Assembly (NCBI GenBank): GCA_965242495.1
Contig: OZ251446.1
Location: 930,001 to 994,000 of the forward strand
Length of the DNA: 64,000 nt
Reading direction: 5' to 3'
DNA from: CBDESN01 sp965242495
GTDB lineage: Bacteria; Pseudomonadota; Alphaproteobacteria; MPNO01
In this document: positions 7,811 through 15,704 of the stretch, one piece after another
Numbering within the stretch: the first letter of the stretch is position 1
Layout of the letters: the number at the start of each line of letters is the position of its first letter
The notes under the pieces: model-generated
Database searches by the model: none
Seen by the model: the letters and a program-made list of their open reading frames with translations, nothing else
Told to the model about the DNA's origin: nothing
Position numbers and translations under genes: made by a program

Positions 7811-8956
7811 TCACGCCGGCGGCCCGAGCGCCTGCGTCATCGCGTCGTAGCCGAACACCCAGCCCGGATCCATCGGGTCGCGGAGCCACTTGTTCTCGCG
7901 CGAATGCCTCTGCACCGCCGAGGCGCGGTCCTTGCGGCTCGCCTCGTAGAGCGCGAACGCGGCCTCGACGTCGGCGCCGCAGCGCTCCAGGCAGCGCGTC
8001 AGGATGGCCGCGTCCTCGATCGCCATCCCCGCCCCCTGCCCCATATGCGGCTTCATCGGATGGCATGCGTCGCCGATCAGCACGATGCGCCCGCGGCTCC
8101 AGAGCGGTAGCGGGGCGCGCTCGAACAGCGGCCATTTGGTCACGCCCGAAGCGATCTCCAGAAGCCCCTGGACTTCCGGATGGAAGCCGGCGAAGGCGGC
8201 GCGGAGCTCGTCCCCGTCCGCATCGACGTGGGACGGGCCGTGATCCCAGACGGGTTCGGGAACGCCGGTCACGAAGTAGATCTCCTCGTGTCGGCGGTCG
8301 AGGTAATAGACCACGATATGCGTATCGCCATGGTCGTCGTCGGACCACCATTTCGTCATCTCGCCCGGCGCCGCCCCGCCGAGCCGGGCGGCCGGGATGA
8401 TGCATCTGTGGGCGACGTATCCCGAATAGACCGGCCGCTCCGGCCCCAGCAGCAGCTCGCGGACCCTGGAGTTGACGCCGTCCGCTCCGATCAGCACGTC
8501 CGCTTCGGCCGCGTCGCCGTCGGCGAAGCGAAGGCTTACCGCTCCGCCTCCCTGGGTCGCCTCGGTCAGCCGCTTCCCGAACTCGACCGTGCCGGGCTCG
8601 ACCGCATCGGCGAGGATGGCGTGGAAGTCGCCGCGATGGATCAGCATGTAGCAGGCGCCGAACTCGGCCTCGAGGACGTCCCGCATCGGGTAGTCGAACG
8701 TCACCCGTCCGCTGTCCCATCGCCGGCTCCGCCACGCCGCCGGCCGGAGGCCCACGTCGAGCATGCGCGGCTCGACGCCGATCGCGCGCAGGACCTTGAA
8801 CACGTTCGGGCTGAGGGCGATGCCGGCCCCGAGGCGGGCGAAGGACGGCGCCTGCTCGAAGATGCGGACGCGGCGGCCGCGCCGCTGCAACAGCGCGCCG
8901 GCGACGATGCCGCCAAGCCCGGCGCCGACGATCGCGACCCGCAATTCGCTCCGCAT
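7811..8956 (-). CDS. FAD-dependent aromatic monooxygenase (salicylate/3-hydroxybenzoate hydroxylase-like)
   Basis: The 381-residue protein is a class A flavoprotein monooxygenase. The N-terminal Rossmann motif VAIVGAGLGGIVAGALL binds ADP of FAD. The DG motif appears as VLIGADGVNSRVREL near 165. The flavin GD motif is VLIGDACHPMKPHMGQGAG near 290. Such enzymes hydroxylate aromatic rings using NAD(P)H and O2. The substrate cannot be read from sequence, but salicylate-type phenols are usual for the group. The ATG at 8956 gives a canonical start (MRSELRVAIVGAG). The gene is isolated, with a REP block upstream. Confidence 0.88.
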   Translation of the reverse strand: MRSELRVAIVGAGLGGIVAGALLQRRGRRVRIFEQAPSFARLGAGIALSPNVFKVLRAIGVEPRMLDVGLRPAAWRSRRWDSGRVTFDYPMRDVLEAEFGACYMLIHRGDFHAILADAVEPGTVEFGKRLTEATQGGGAVSLRFADGDAAEADVLIGADGVNSRVRELLLGPERPVYSGYVAHRCIIPAARLGGAAPGEMTKWWSDDDHGDTHIVVYYLDRRHEEIYFVTGVPEPVWDHGPSHVDADGDELRAAFAGFHPEVQGLLEIASGVTKWPLFERAPLPLWSRGRIVLIGDACHPMKPHMGQGAGMAIEDAAILTRCLERCGADVEAAFALYEASRKDRASAVQRHSRENKWLRDPMDPGWVFGYDAMTQALGPPA

Positions 8957-9072
8957 CGGGAAACCTAACCGTGGGCGCGCCGCCGGGACAAGGGCGCGTC
9001 CAGTTTCACCGCATATGAGCGTCGGTTTGAGAAATCGGGTCCTGCCGCGGCGCGACCGCTCCGAAAGGACCC

Positions 9073-9650
9073 GTCATTCCCGCGAAAGAGCGTGTGAAGA
9101 AATCCCGAGACATCCGCGTGGGCGTCGGTTCAGCCGACCGAGCGCACGAAATCCCCGGGCGCAGGGGAATGACGAGGGAGGCCTGTGACGACGGCCCGAG
9201 GGAGGCCGTCGCGGCCCCCCCTTCGTCATTCCCGCGAAAGCGGGAATCCATATTCGTATCCCGCTTCCTGCTTCCGTGGGGACGAGGGGCCTGTGACGTC
9301 GGCTCGAGGCGGACGCCAAAGACCCGTCCTTTCCCGCCCTGGATTCCCGCTTTCGCGGGAATGACGAGGGGGGCTGTGACAACGGTCCGAGGGAGACCAC
9401 CGACTCGAGGCGGATACGCCCCCCCCTTCCGTCATTCCCGCGAAAGCGGGAATCCATATTCGTATCCCGATTCCTGCTTCCGTGGGGACGAAGGGCCTGT
9501 GACGTCGGTCCGAGGCGGACGCCAAGGCCCCGTCCTTCCCCGCCCTGGATTCCCGCTTTCGCGGGAATGACGGAGGGGGCTGTGACGACGGTCCGAGGGA
9601 GGCCATCGGCTCGAGGCGGATACGCCCCCCCTTCCGTCATTCCCGCGAAA
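9073..9650. repeat. REP-like palindrome block, left part
   Basis: Copies of the palindrome ATTCCCGCGAAAGCGGGAAT occur about every 90-120 bp in alternating orientation. They are joined by conserved spacers (one with ATCCATATTCGTATCCCG, one with CGAGGCGGATACGCCCCCC), giving a composite unit of about 200 bp. Copies are seen near 9225, 9343, 9433 and 9548, with halves at 9075 and 9639. The block continues at 11231 after the IS insertion. No gene lies here; open frames through it are repeat artefacts. Confidence 0.93.
9088..9160 (+). mobile_element. Solo end of a MITE/IS1182-related element
   Basis: The sequence starts GAGCGTGTGAAGAAATCCCG directly after the GAAA of a REP palindrome. It matches about 29 of 31 bases of the right terminus of the complete MITE at 29956-30105. 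A close copy in reverse orientation lies at about 30655-30751. No partner end is seen, so this is a remnant. Confidence 0.65.
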
Positions 9651-11230
9651 GAGCGTGTGAAGAAACTCTTGGCGTTTGGGATGGGTCGTGATTCTGTGGG
9701 TTTGTTCGTTGGTTTGAGTGGGAGGGTTGTTATGTCGGTTTTGGGAGGTGCTCGCTGCATGCGCCCGAATCGTCATCAGTTGGAGTGGCGGATGGTGGAT
9801 TTGGATGGGACGCTTGCGCCGGATCATCGGGCGCGTGTGGTTTGGGGTTTCGTGTCGGGCATGGATCTGAGCGCGTTTTATGCGCGGATCGGTTCTCGTG
9901 AGCATGGTTCGGGTCGGCCTGCGGCGGACCCTGCGGTTTTGTTGGCGTTGTGGCTGTACGCGACGTTGGAGGGAGTGGGTTCGGCGCGTCGTCTTGCGCA
10001 TCTGTGCGAGAGTGACATGGCGTATCGGTGGCTGTGTGGAGGTGTGCGAGTGAACTACCATGGTCTGAGCGATTTCCGGGGTGGGCATGGGGTTGTGCTG
10101 GATGGTCTATTGAGCGAGCAGGTTGCGGCGCTTGTGGCGTCGGGGATGGTGAGTTTGGAGGAGGTGGCGGTTGACGGGACGAAGGTTCGAGCGAGCGCGG
10201 GTTCGGGTTCGTTTCGCGGCGAGCGGGGCTTGTCGGGCTACGAGGCGGCGGCGCGGGAACGGGTTGCGGCGCTGAGGTCGGAGTTGGCGAGCGATCCGGC
10301 GGCCGGGTCGCGGCGTCTTCGCGCGGCGCGGGCGCGGGCCGAACGCGAGCTTGCGGAGAAGGTTGCGGCGGCGCGGAAACAGCTTGCGGCGTTGCGCGCG
10401 GAGAAGGCGGGGCGGTCTCGGACGCACAAGAAGGCGGAGAAGAAGAAGCCGGGGCCGAAGGTCTCGACGACGGATGCGCAGGCGCGCCGGATGCGGTTTG
10501 CCGACGGCGGTGTGGGGGCGGGGTACAATCTCCAATTGGCGGTGAGCACCGATAGTCACGTCATTGTGGGGGTCCAGGAGACGGATCGTCGCAACGACGC
10601 GGGTTTGGCGGGTTCGATGGTTGAGCAGATCGAGCGGCGCTATGGCGCGCGCCCGGCGCGCTTGCTGGCGGATACGCGCTATGCCGCGCGCAAGGACATG
10701 CTGGCGTTGGGTGGGAAGGGGGTGGAGGTTTACACGCCGCCGGCTCCGGTGAAACAGGCGGCGAAGGCCGAGAGCGTGCGCCGTCGTGAACGCGGACGCG
10801 CCGGCGAACCGGTTGCGTTGCAGGCTTGGCGCGCCCGCATGGCGAGCGAGGCGGGGCAAACGATCTATCGTCGTCGCATGAGGGTCGAGGGGGTCAATGG
10901 CGTCGTCAAGCAACGGGGATTGGGCCGCCTTGTGGTCCGCGGGCTTGCCAAGGTGCGGGCGGTGGCGTTGCTGCACGCTCTGGCGCACAATCTGTGGCGC
11001 GGTCATCGGCTCGCCTGTATGGCCGGATGAGCATCGCAACCCGCCCTGCCGCCGCCCCGCCCCTTGCCCGACCCATGCCGGGAGCGGCTTGAAACCCGCC
11101 GCCGCGCACGACCGCCGCCGCGCCGGACGAACCCACCACGCAACGCCCTAACCCGCCGCCGCCGCACGACCGCCACACCGAACCGGCAGGGTCCTATCCC
11201 GAACGAACACCAGGATTCCTTCACACGCTC
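9651..11230 (+). mobile_element. IS1182-family insertion sequence, apparently complete
   Basis: The element is 1580 bp long. Imperfect terminal inverted repeats start GAGCGTGTGAAGAAA on the left and GAGCGTGTGAAGGAA on the right (read inward). The flanks are GAAA on both sides (9647-9650 and 11231-11234), a 4-bp target duplication. Removing the element and one GAAA restores a perfect REP palindrome. One transposase gene fills most of it, and its lower-GC codon use (many GTT, TTG) differs from the flanks. Confidence 0.9.
9732..11030 (+). CDS. IS1182-family transposase
   Basis: The protein has 432 residues. The N-terminal DUF772-type region reads MSGFVSGMDLSAFYARIG-like, with GRPAADPAVLLALWLYA near residue 75. 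DDE-domain landmarks are VAVDGTKVRASAG, a YNLQLAVSTDSH strand, LLADTRYAARKDM and a C-terminal RRMRVEGVNGVVKQRG segment supplying the glutamate. A basic, coiled central insert (residues 170-240) is common in the family. The ATG at 9732 has a GGGAGG box 6 nt upstream. No frameshift is seen, so the enzyme may be active; related MITE and solo ends in the window suggest it has been. Confidence 0.9.
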   Translation: MSVLGGARCMRPNRHQLEWRMVDLDGTLAPDHRARVVWGFVSGMDLSAFYARIGSREHGSGRPAADPAVLLALWLYATLEGVGSARRLAHLCESDMAYRWLCGGVRVNYHGLSDFRGGHGVVLDGLLSEQVAALVASGMVSLEEVAVDGTKVRASAGSGSFRGERGLSGYEAAARERVAALRSELASDPAAGSRRLRAARARAERELAEKVAAARKQLAALRAEKAGRSRTHKKAEKKKPGPKVSTTDAQARRMRFADGGVGAGYNLQLAVSTDSHVIVGVQETDRRNDAGLAGSMVEQIERRYGARPARLLADTRYAARKDMLALGGKGVEVYTPPAPVKQAAKAESVRRRERGRAGEPVALQAWRARMASEAGQTIYRRRMRVEGVNGVVKQRGLGRLVVRGLAKVRAVALLHALAHNLWRGHRLACMAG

Positions 11231-12093
11231 GAAAGCGGGAATCCATATTCGTATCCCGCTTCCTGCTCCCATGGGGACGAAAGGCCTGTGACGACGGTCC
11301 GAGGCGGACGCCAAGGCCCCGTCCTTCCCCGCCCTGGATTCCCGCTTTCGCGGGAATGACGAGGGGGGCTGTGACGTCGGCCCGAGGAAGGCCATCGGCT
11401 CGAGGCGGATACGCCCCCCTTCCGTCATTCCCGCGAAAGCGGGAATCCATGTTCGTATTTCGATTCCTGCTTCCGTGGGGACGAAGGGCCTGTGACGTCG
11501 GCTCGAGGTACGCCCAAGGCCCCGTCCTTGCCTGCCCTGGATTCCCGCTTTCGCGGGAATGACGAGGGGGCTGTGACGACGGTCCGAGGGAGACCACCGG
11601 CTCGAGGCGGATACGCCCCTCCCTTCCGTCATTCCCGCGAAAGCGGGAATCCATATTCGTATCCCGATTCCTGCTTCCGTGGGGACGAGGGGGGTGCGAC
11701 GACGGTCCGAGGGAGGCCATCGGCTCGAGGCGGATACGCCCCCCCTTCCGTCATTCCCGCGAAAGCGGGAATCCATATTCGTATCTCGATCCCTGCTTCC
11801 GTGGGGACGAGGGGCCTGTGACGTCGGCCCGAGGCGGACGCCAAGGACCCGTCCTTTCCCGCCATGGATTCCCGCTTTCGCGGGAATGACGAGGGGGGGG
11901 GTGCGACGATGACCCCAGGGAGGCCATCGGCTCGAGGCGGACGCCAAGGACCTGTCCTTGCCCGCCCTGGATTCCCGCTTTCGCGGGAATGACGAGGGGG
12001 GGGGTGCGACGATGACCCCAGGGAGGCCATCGGCTCGAGGCGGACGCCAAGGACCTGTCCTTGCCCGCCCTGGATTCCCGCTTTCGCGGGAAT
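11231..12093. repeat. REP-like palindrome block, right part
   Basis: This is the continuation of the block broken by the IS. Palindromes lie near 11337, 11424, 11540, 11630, 11753, 11868, 11970 and 12073, alternating in orientation. Two consecutive ~100-bp units (about 11870-11970 and 11970-12075) are nearly identical, which shows recent tandem expansion. No gene lies here. Confidence 0.92.
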
Positions 12094-12117
12094 CAGGACA
12101 GGGCGCGTCCCGGTCTC

Positions 12118-12152
12118 GGGACCTGTGACAGGGGTCGTACGGGGATGCGGGA
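12118..12152. repeat. 35-bp direct repeat copy 1 (partner at 14912)
   Basis: This stretch (GGACCTGTGACAGGGGTCGT and the next 15 bases) matches 14912-14946 with about six differences, in the same orientation. The partner lies in the upstream region of precursor gene 2. This copy, downstream of the epimerase, may be the relic upstream region of a lost precursor gene. Confidence 0.55.
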
Positions 12153-12208
12153 TGCGATTCAAGACCCGGAGATACGGAGGGAAGCCGTCCGCGGACCGCC
12201 GCCCCCCG

Positions 12209-13738
12209 TCAAGGCGCGCTTCCGCTCCCGCGCCGTTCCTCTCGGGAGGCCTCCCCGGCGTCGGCGAGATCGAAGATCGTCTCGATCAACACCCCATGGC
12301 GCCAGAGGTCGGCGGCGTCGTTGCGCGCGAGGCGGGGTTCGATCCCGAATCGGCTGGCGACGCGCGCGACCGCGTCCTCCACCCGCGCGCCCCCGCGAAA
12401 GGCCTCGGCGAGGGCCGGCATGTGGGCGAGGTCGCGCCGCGCCGAAAAGGTGACCCGATGGCCGCGGCCCTCGGCGCGCGCCTGGACGCGGAACGGCGCC
12501 GTGACCGTCACGCCGCGCTGCAACGCCAGACGCTCCGGCGGCGCCGGCCCCATATGCCCGGCGATCAGCCGGTCGAGCGCGCCCGCCAGCTCCCCGGCAT
12601 GGGCGAACCGCTCCTCGCCGAAGACCACGCTGCCGTCCGGCCAGCGGTCGGAACTGGGTTCGGGGGAGATCAGACGGACCCGGCCGGCGATGGGCTCGAT
12701 CAGGAAGCCGGAGACGCAGCAGATGGTGCGATGCGACCAGATCTCGTCGTCGTCGGCATACGGGCCGCTCCTGTTCTCGCCGAACTTGCGCCGCTCATGC
12801 GCGACGCGCTCGGGCCAGCGCCTGGCCACGTCGCGGACGTGACCGGCCTCGGCGAGAGCGAGCATGGACTCGCGGTTGACCAGGGCGAAGTCCACCTCCG
12901 CCAGCTCCTCGGGCGAGAACGCCGCATGGATCTCGTTCAGCCGGCGCAGCGAGACCACGGAGAAACGCAGCACCGGATACGGATACTCCGCGGACCGCGC
13001 GAGGGCCATGAGACGCCGGACGCGGTCAAAGTCGGCGGTCGCCGCCGCGGTCGTGGTCGTGGGGAAGCGTCCGAGCACGCGGCGGAAGGCGTCCGCATGA
13101 GCCTCGTACTCCGGATGGTCGAGGGGGTCCGTCGCCCAGAACAGGAAACCCCGCGCGGCGCTCTCGCCGAAGACCCCGCGCAGCGCCCGCAGCATCTCTT
13201 CCCAGGCGTCGACGTCCGTCCGCAGGACCGCCTCCAGCGGCCGCGCGGCGAGCCCGCAAAACCAGCAGCCGAGCGAACAGCCCTGGGTCAGCTCCGCGGT
13301 GAAGGGCAGATGCAGGGACAGCGGCGCGATGACGTAGCCTTCCGCGAAGGCGGCCCGCGCCTTCTGGCGCGCCCGCCACAGCCGGTAGGGCTCGGCCGCG
13401 CCCGCATCGTCGGCGGCGAAGTCGATATAGGCTTGCGCCCGGCTTTCGACGCGCAGATAGGCGCGGACGGCCGGCGCGGCGCGGTCGATCGGCTCGCCGG
13501 AACGCCAGAGGAAGGCGAGCGGAGAAGGATCCACATCGAGCCCGGCCCGCGCCGCGGCGGCCCGGGGATCGTCGCGGACGGCGGCGCGGAAGCGCTCGTC
13601 GGCCAGCCAGCGCTCGCGGAAGCGCTTCACATGCGCGTAGAGTCGCGAATCGCCGTCCGAACGGGAGTCGCAGACCGCTCCTCCCGTCCCGGCCGCGGCG
13701 GGCGGAAGCCCGGACCGGGACGGGAGAGCGACCGTCAC
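12209..13738 (-). CDS. Radical SAM RiPP epimerase (PoyD-like)
   Basis: From the GTG at 13738 the protein has 509 residues; a GTG at 13630 (473 aa) is also possible. The radical SAM cluster ligands are C154, C158 and C161 in ELTQGCSLGCWFCG, a CxxxCxxC motif. The phrase around ICCVSGFLIEPIAGRVRLIS, ending in DRWP, resembles PoyD-type peptide epimerases as I recall them. These turn L- into D-residues in ribosomal peptides by abstracting the alpha hydrogen. The gene lies 25 nt after precursor 1 on the same strand, so they are probably co-transcribed. An ISPC-type cysteine that I recall in relatives reads ISPE here; the CC pair before VSG could supply the hydrogen donor. The radical SAM call is firm, the epimerase call probable. 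Confidence 0.82.
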   Translation of the reverse strand: MTVALPSRSGLPPAAAGTGGAVCDSRSDGDSRLYAHVKRFRERWLADERFRAAVRDDPRAAAARAGLDVDPSPLAFLWRSGEPIDRAAPAVRAYLRVESRAQAYIDFAADDAGAAEPYRLWRARQKARAAFAEGYVIAPLSLHLPFTAELTQGCSLGCWFCGLAARPLEAVLRTDVDAWEEMLRALRGVFGESAARGFLFWATDPLDHPEYEAHADAFRRVLGRFPTTTTAAATADFDRVRRLMALARSAEYPYPVLRFSVVSLRRLNEIHAAFSPEELAEVDFALVNRESMLALAEAGHVRDVARRWPERVAHERRKFGENRSGPYADDDEIWSHRTICCVSGFLIEPIAGRVRLISPEPSSDRWPDGSVVFGEERFAHAGELAGALDRLIAGHMGPAPPERLALQRGVTVTAPFRVQARAEGRGHRVTFSARRDLAHMPALAEAFRGGARVEDAVARVASRFGIEPRLARNDAADLWRHGVLIETIFDLADAGEASREERRGSGSAP

Positions 13739-13763
13739 CGCCGGCGCGCCGACGGACGGCGCG

Positions 13764-14165
13764 CTACGCCCATGGCAAGGCGCCGCCCGAGTCCACACTG
13801 CCGACGGAGCCCGCGGTGCTGAGCGAGCTCGCGGTCGAGGGAACGGTTCCGGCGCATGCGATCGAGCCCGCGGTGCTCGCGGTCTTGCCGCCGCCGGCGA
13901 CCACCATCAGCGCCTCGTCCTGGAGCTGCTGATTCGGGTCGGGAGGCATGGCCAGGTGGAAGGTGTCGTGGTCGTTGAGAACGACGTTCACGTCCATGTC
14001 CGCCGGCACGTCGACCCCGTGCTCCTGCAGAATGTCCTTCGGATGCTCCTTGATCTCGCGCAGCCGATCCTCGTCGGAGCGGCAGGCGTCGGCGAGGTCC
14101 TGGAAAACACGGGCGCGCCGAAGGAAGGCGTCGTGGGCGTCTTCCTGGTGGATGTCGTCTTGCAT
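13764..14165 (-). CDS. NHLP-leader RiPP precursor peptide 1 (nearest the epimerase)
   Basis: The 133-residue product has a nitrile-hydratase-like leader (residues 1-92). Typical features are LADACRSDEDRLREI, the EHGVDVPADMDVNVV stretch, then DTFHLAMPPDP and a double-glycine end VVAGG. The ~40-residue core (GKTASTAGSIACAGTVPSTA onward, ending GGALPWA) is almost wholly Ser, Thr, Ala, Gly and Val with one Cys. The ATG at 14165 has a GGGGAGA box 6 nt upstream. Proteusin precursors have this design, and epimerases act on such small-residue cores. An AGGGTTTA element lies 106 bp upstream, so this gene and the epimerase may form one transcript. Confidence 0.88.
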   Translation of the reverse strand: MQDDIHQEDAHDAFLRRARVFQDLADACRSDEDRLREIKEHPKDILQEHGVDVPADMDVNVVLNDHDTFHLAMPPDPNQQLQDEALMVVAGGGKTASTAGSIACAGTVPSTASSLSTAGSVGSVDSGGALPWA

Positions 14166-14270
14166 GATCGTCTCCCCGCGATGTTCGGGGGAATGCTCCG
14201 TCCAACGGTTCGAGATGCTGGAACCCATCCCCCGGGTCTTCGGCATCATCCATAACCATGGCGGAGGGGG

Positions 14271-14280
14271 TAAACCCTAA
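14271..14280 (-). promoter_or_regulatory. Conserved TTAGGGTTTA element upstream of precursor 1
   Basis: On the minus strand TTAGGGTTTA is followed by a run of C. The same AGGGTTTA(C/T) plus C-run occurs upstream of precursors 2 and 4, and the leaders down to the ATG are also similar. It is a shared promoter or operator part; which is not decidable by eye. Confidence 0.55.
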
Positions 14281-14310
14281 TTTCTTCCGAGCGAGGAGGC
14301 GAACGCGTCG

Positions 14311-14397
14311 ACAGGCCGCGCCGCGCGGTCCCGGCGTCCGTCGCCGACGGGGCCGGGACGGGAGGGCGCGGTCGTCGCGACCGCCGCCTTCCCGCCG
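14311..14397 (-). terminator. Hairpin-rich duplicated 3' region after precursor 2
   Basis: These 87 bp lie 15 bp past the precursor 2 stop and are nearly identical to 15136-15223, which follows precursor 3. Each copy contains a perfect 7-bp stem GCGGTCG/CGACCGC with a 3-base loop and a second GC-rich inverted repeat. A terminator or attenuator role is inferred; there is no clear U-tract. Confidence 0.5.
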
Positions 14398-14412
14398 ACG
14401 GTGGATTCGCGG

Positions 14413-14823
14413 TCAAGGGTTATAGGGTTGGTTGGTCGGAGTCGAAGTAATCGCCGCGCTGCTTACGGAGGCGAGCGAACCCGCGGTGGAAACGGTGGAA
14501 GGAACGCACCCGATGGTTGCCGCCGAGCTCGCCGTGCCTGCGGTCTTGCCGCCGGCGACCGCCAGCAGCGACTCGTCCTGGAGCGCCTGATTCGGGTCGG
14601 GAGGCATGGCCAGGTGGAAGGTGTCGCGGGTGTTGAGGACGACCTTCACGTCCACGTCCATCGGCATGTCGATCCCGTGCTCCCGCAGAACGTCCTTCGG
14701 ACGCTCCTCGACCTCGCGCAGCCGATCCTCGTCGGAACGGCAGGCGTCGGCGAGGTTCTGAAAAACGGCGCCTTGCCGGCGAATGAGGCGGTAAGCGCCT
14801 TCCTGGTGAACGTCGTCGCGCAT
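14413..14823 (-). CDS. NHLP-leader RiPP precursor peptide 2
   Basis: The 136-residue product has a leader (residues 1-92) that closely matches precursor 3 between residues 27 and 79 (ADACRSDEDRLREVEERPKD, then REHGIDMPMDVDVKVVLN) and ends LLAVAGG. The ~44-residue core begins KTAGTASSAATIGCVPS and is rich in Ser, Thr, Ala and Val with one Cys. It alone has a polar tail, ITSTPTNQPYNP. The ATG at 14823 has a GAGGAGA box. An AGGGTTTA element lies 74 bp upstream, and the duplicated hairpin region follows the stop. It is probably a substrate of the downstream epimerase. Confidence 0.88.
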   Translation of the reverse strand: MRDDVHQEGAYRLIRRQGAVFQNLADACRSDEDRLREVEERPKDVLREHGIDMPMDVDVKVVLNTRDTFHLAMPPDPNQALQDESLLAVAGGKTAGTASSAATIGCVPSTVSTAGSLASVSSAAITSTPTNQPYNP

Positions 14824-14896
14824 GACCGTCTCCTCTGCAAGGTTCGGGCGAATGCTCCATCCTGCGGTTCGAGACGATGGAGTAACGGATGGGGGG

Positions 14897-14904
14897 TAAA
14901 CCCT
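14897..14904 (-). promoter_or_regulatory. Conserved AGGGTTTA element upstream of precursor 2
   Basis: On the minus strand this reads AGGGTTTA followed by CCCCCC, with a conserved TCCTGAGCCC just before it. The arrangement and its ~74-bp distance to the ATG match precursor 4. Confidence 0.55.
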
Positions 14905-14911
14905 GGGCTCA

Positions 14912-14946
14912 GGACCTGTAACGGGGGTTGTATAGGGATGCGGGAC
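14912..14946. repeat. 35-bp direct repeat copy 2 (partner at 12118)
   Basis: This reads GGACCTGTAACGGGGGTTGT plus 15 more bases and matches 12118-12152. It is part of the extended upstream region of precursor 2, and the two copies bracket precursor 2, precursor 1 and the epimerase. Confidence 0.55.
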
Positions 14947-14961
14947 GTGAGTCACACCCTA

Positions 14962-15003
14962 CCGGATATAGGGGGCCGGATATAGGGGGCCGGATATAGG
15001 GGG
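14962..15003. repeat. Three tandem 14-bp units next to an IS5 fossil
   Basis: CCGGATATAGGGGG is repeated three times head-to-tail and ends 5 bp before the start codon of the IS5-family fragment. It may be an amplified transposon edge. Confidence 0.8.
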
Positions 15004-15008
15004 GCGTC

Positions 15009-15133
15009 ATGTCCGACCGCCCTTTCTGGCTATCCGACGCCCAATTCGCCCGCCTCGAGCCGCCGTCGCCCAACGAAGGTCCGGGGCGTCCCCCGGGTCG
15101 ACGACCGGCGCGTCGTTTCCGGCGTCGTCCACG
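15009..15133 (+). pseudogene. IS5-family transposase, 5' fragment with frameshift
   Basis: The frame opens MSDRPFWLSDAQFARLEPP, the standard start of IS5/IS427-type transposases. After a shift of frame it continues RVDDRRVVSGVVHV, again the family sequence. It then runs directly into the duplicated precursor 3' region. Only about 40 codons of some 260 remain, so it is a dead relic. It lies between precursors 2 and 3 on the opposite strand. Confidence 0.8.
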
Positions 15134-15135
15134 TC

Positions 15136-15223
15136 ACAGGCCGCGCCGCACGGCCCCGGCGTCCGTCGCCGACGGGGCCGGGGCGGGAGGGCGCGGTCGT
15201 CGCGACCGCCGCCTTCCCGCCGG
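15136..15223 (-). terminator. Hairpin-rich duplicated 3' region after precursor 3
   Basis: This is the second copy of the 14311-14397 sequence and lies 10 bp past the precursor 3 stop. It carries the same GCGGTCG/CGACCGC stem. The repeated placement directly after a precursor stop supports a role in ending or attenuating the transcript. Confidence 0.5.
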
Positions 15224-15233
15224 AAACGGCATC

Positions 15234-15620
15234 CTAAAGGCTGTCCCTCGCGGTTGCGAAGCTGCTCACGCTTCCGGCCGTACCCACGCAGGAAGGCAGG
15301 GTCGAGGTGGTCGCCATCGTGCCCACCGTGCCCATCGTCTTGCCGCCGCCGGCGACCGCCATCAGCGCCTCGTCCTGGAGAACCTGATTCGGGTCGGGAG
15401 GCATGGCCAGATGGAAGGTGTCGCGGGTGTTGAGGACGACCTTCACGTCCACGTCCATCGGCATGTCGATCCCGTGCTCCCGCAGAACGTCCTTCGGACG
15501 CTCCTCGACCTCGCGCAGCCGATCCTCGTCGGAACGGCAGGCGTCGGCGATGCCCTGAAGGACGGTGCCTCGCCGGCGAACGATGCCGTAGACGTCTTCC
15601 TGGTGAATGTCGTCGCTCAT
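15234..15620 (-). CDS. NHLP-leader RiPP precursor peptide 3
   Basis: The 128-residue product has a leader nearly identical to precursor 2 from ADACRSDED to MPPDPNQ and ends LMAVAGG. The ~36-residue core (GKTMGTVGTMATTSTLPS, then CVGTAGSVSSF and the end ATARDSL) is Thr/Ser/Gly-rich with one Cys and differs from the others in its Met residues. The ATG at 15620 has an AAGGAGA box. Unlike the other precursors it has no AGGGTTTA element in its 84-bp upstream gap, so it is probably read from the precursor 4 promoter. Confidence 0.87.
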   Translation of the reverse strand: MSDDIHQEDVYGIVRRRGTVLQGIADACRSDEDRLREVEERPKDVLREHGIDMPMDVDVKVVLNTRDTFHLAMPPDPNQVLQDEALMAVAGGGKTMGTVGTMATTSTLPSCVGTAGSVSSFATARDSL

Positions 15621-15704
15621 GATCGTCTCCTTTGCGATGTCCGGGTGGATGCTCCGCCAAACGTCGGGCGCGTACTACGCACTACTGACGTAACCTTGCC
15701 TGTT

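Noticed and set aside
9073..12093. Regularly spaced palindromes as a CRISPR array
   Set aside because: Spacers are themselves conserved and the palindromes alternate in orientation, as in REP/BIME blocks; no cas gene is present.
12125..13822. 565-codon plus-strand frame opposite the epimerase
   Set aside because: The minus strand has the radical SAM cluster motif and operon context; the plus frame has nothing recognisable.
15009..15133. Working IS5-family transposase
   Set aside because: Only the first ~40 codons remain and they need a frame change.
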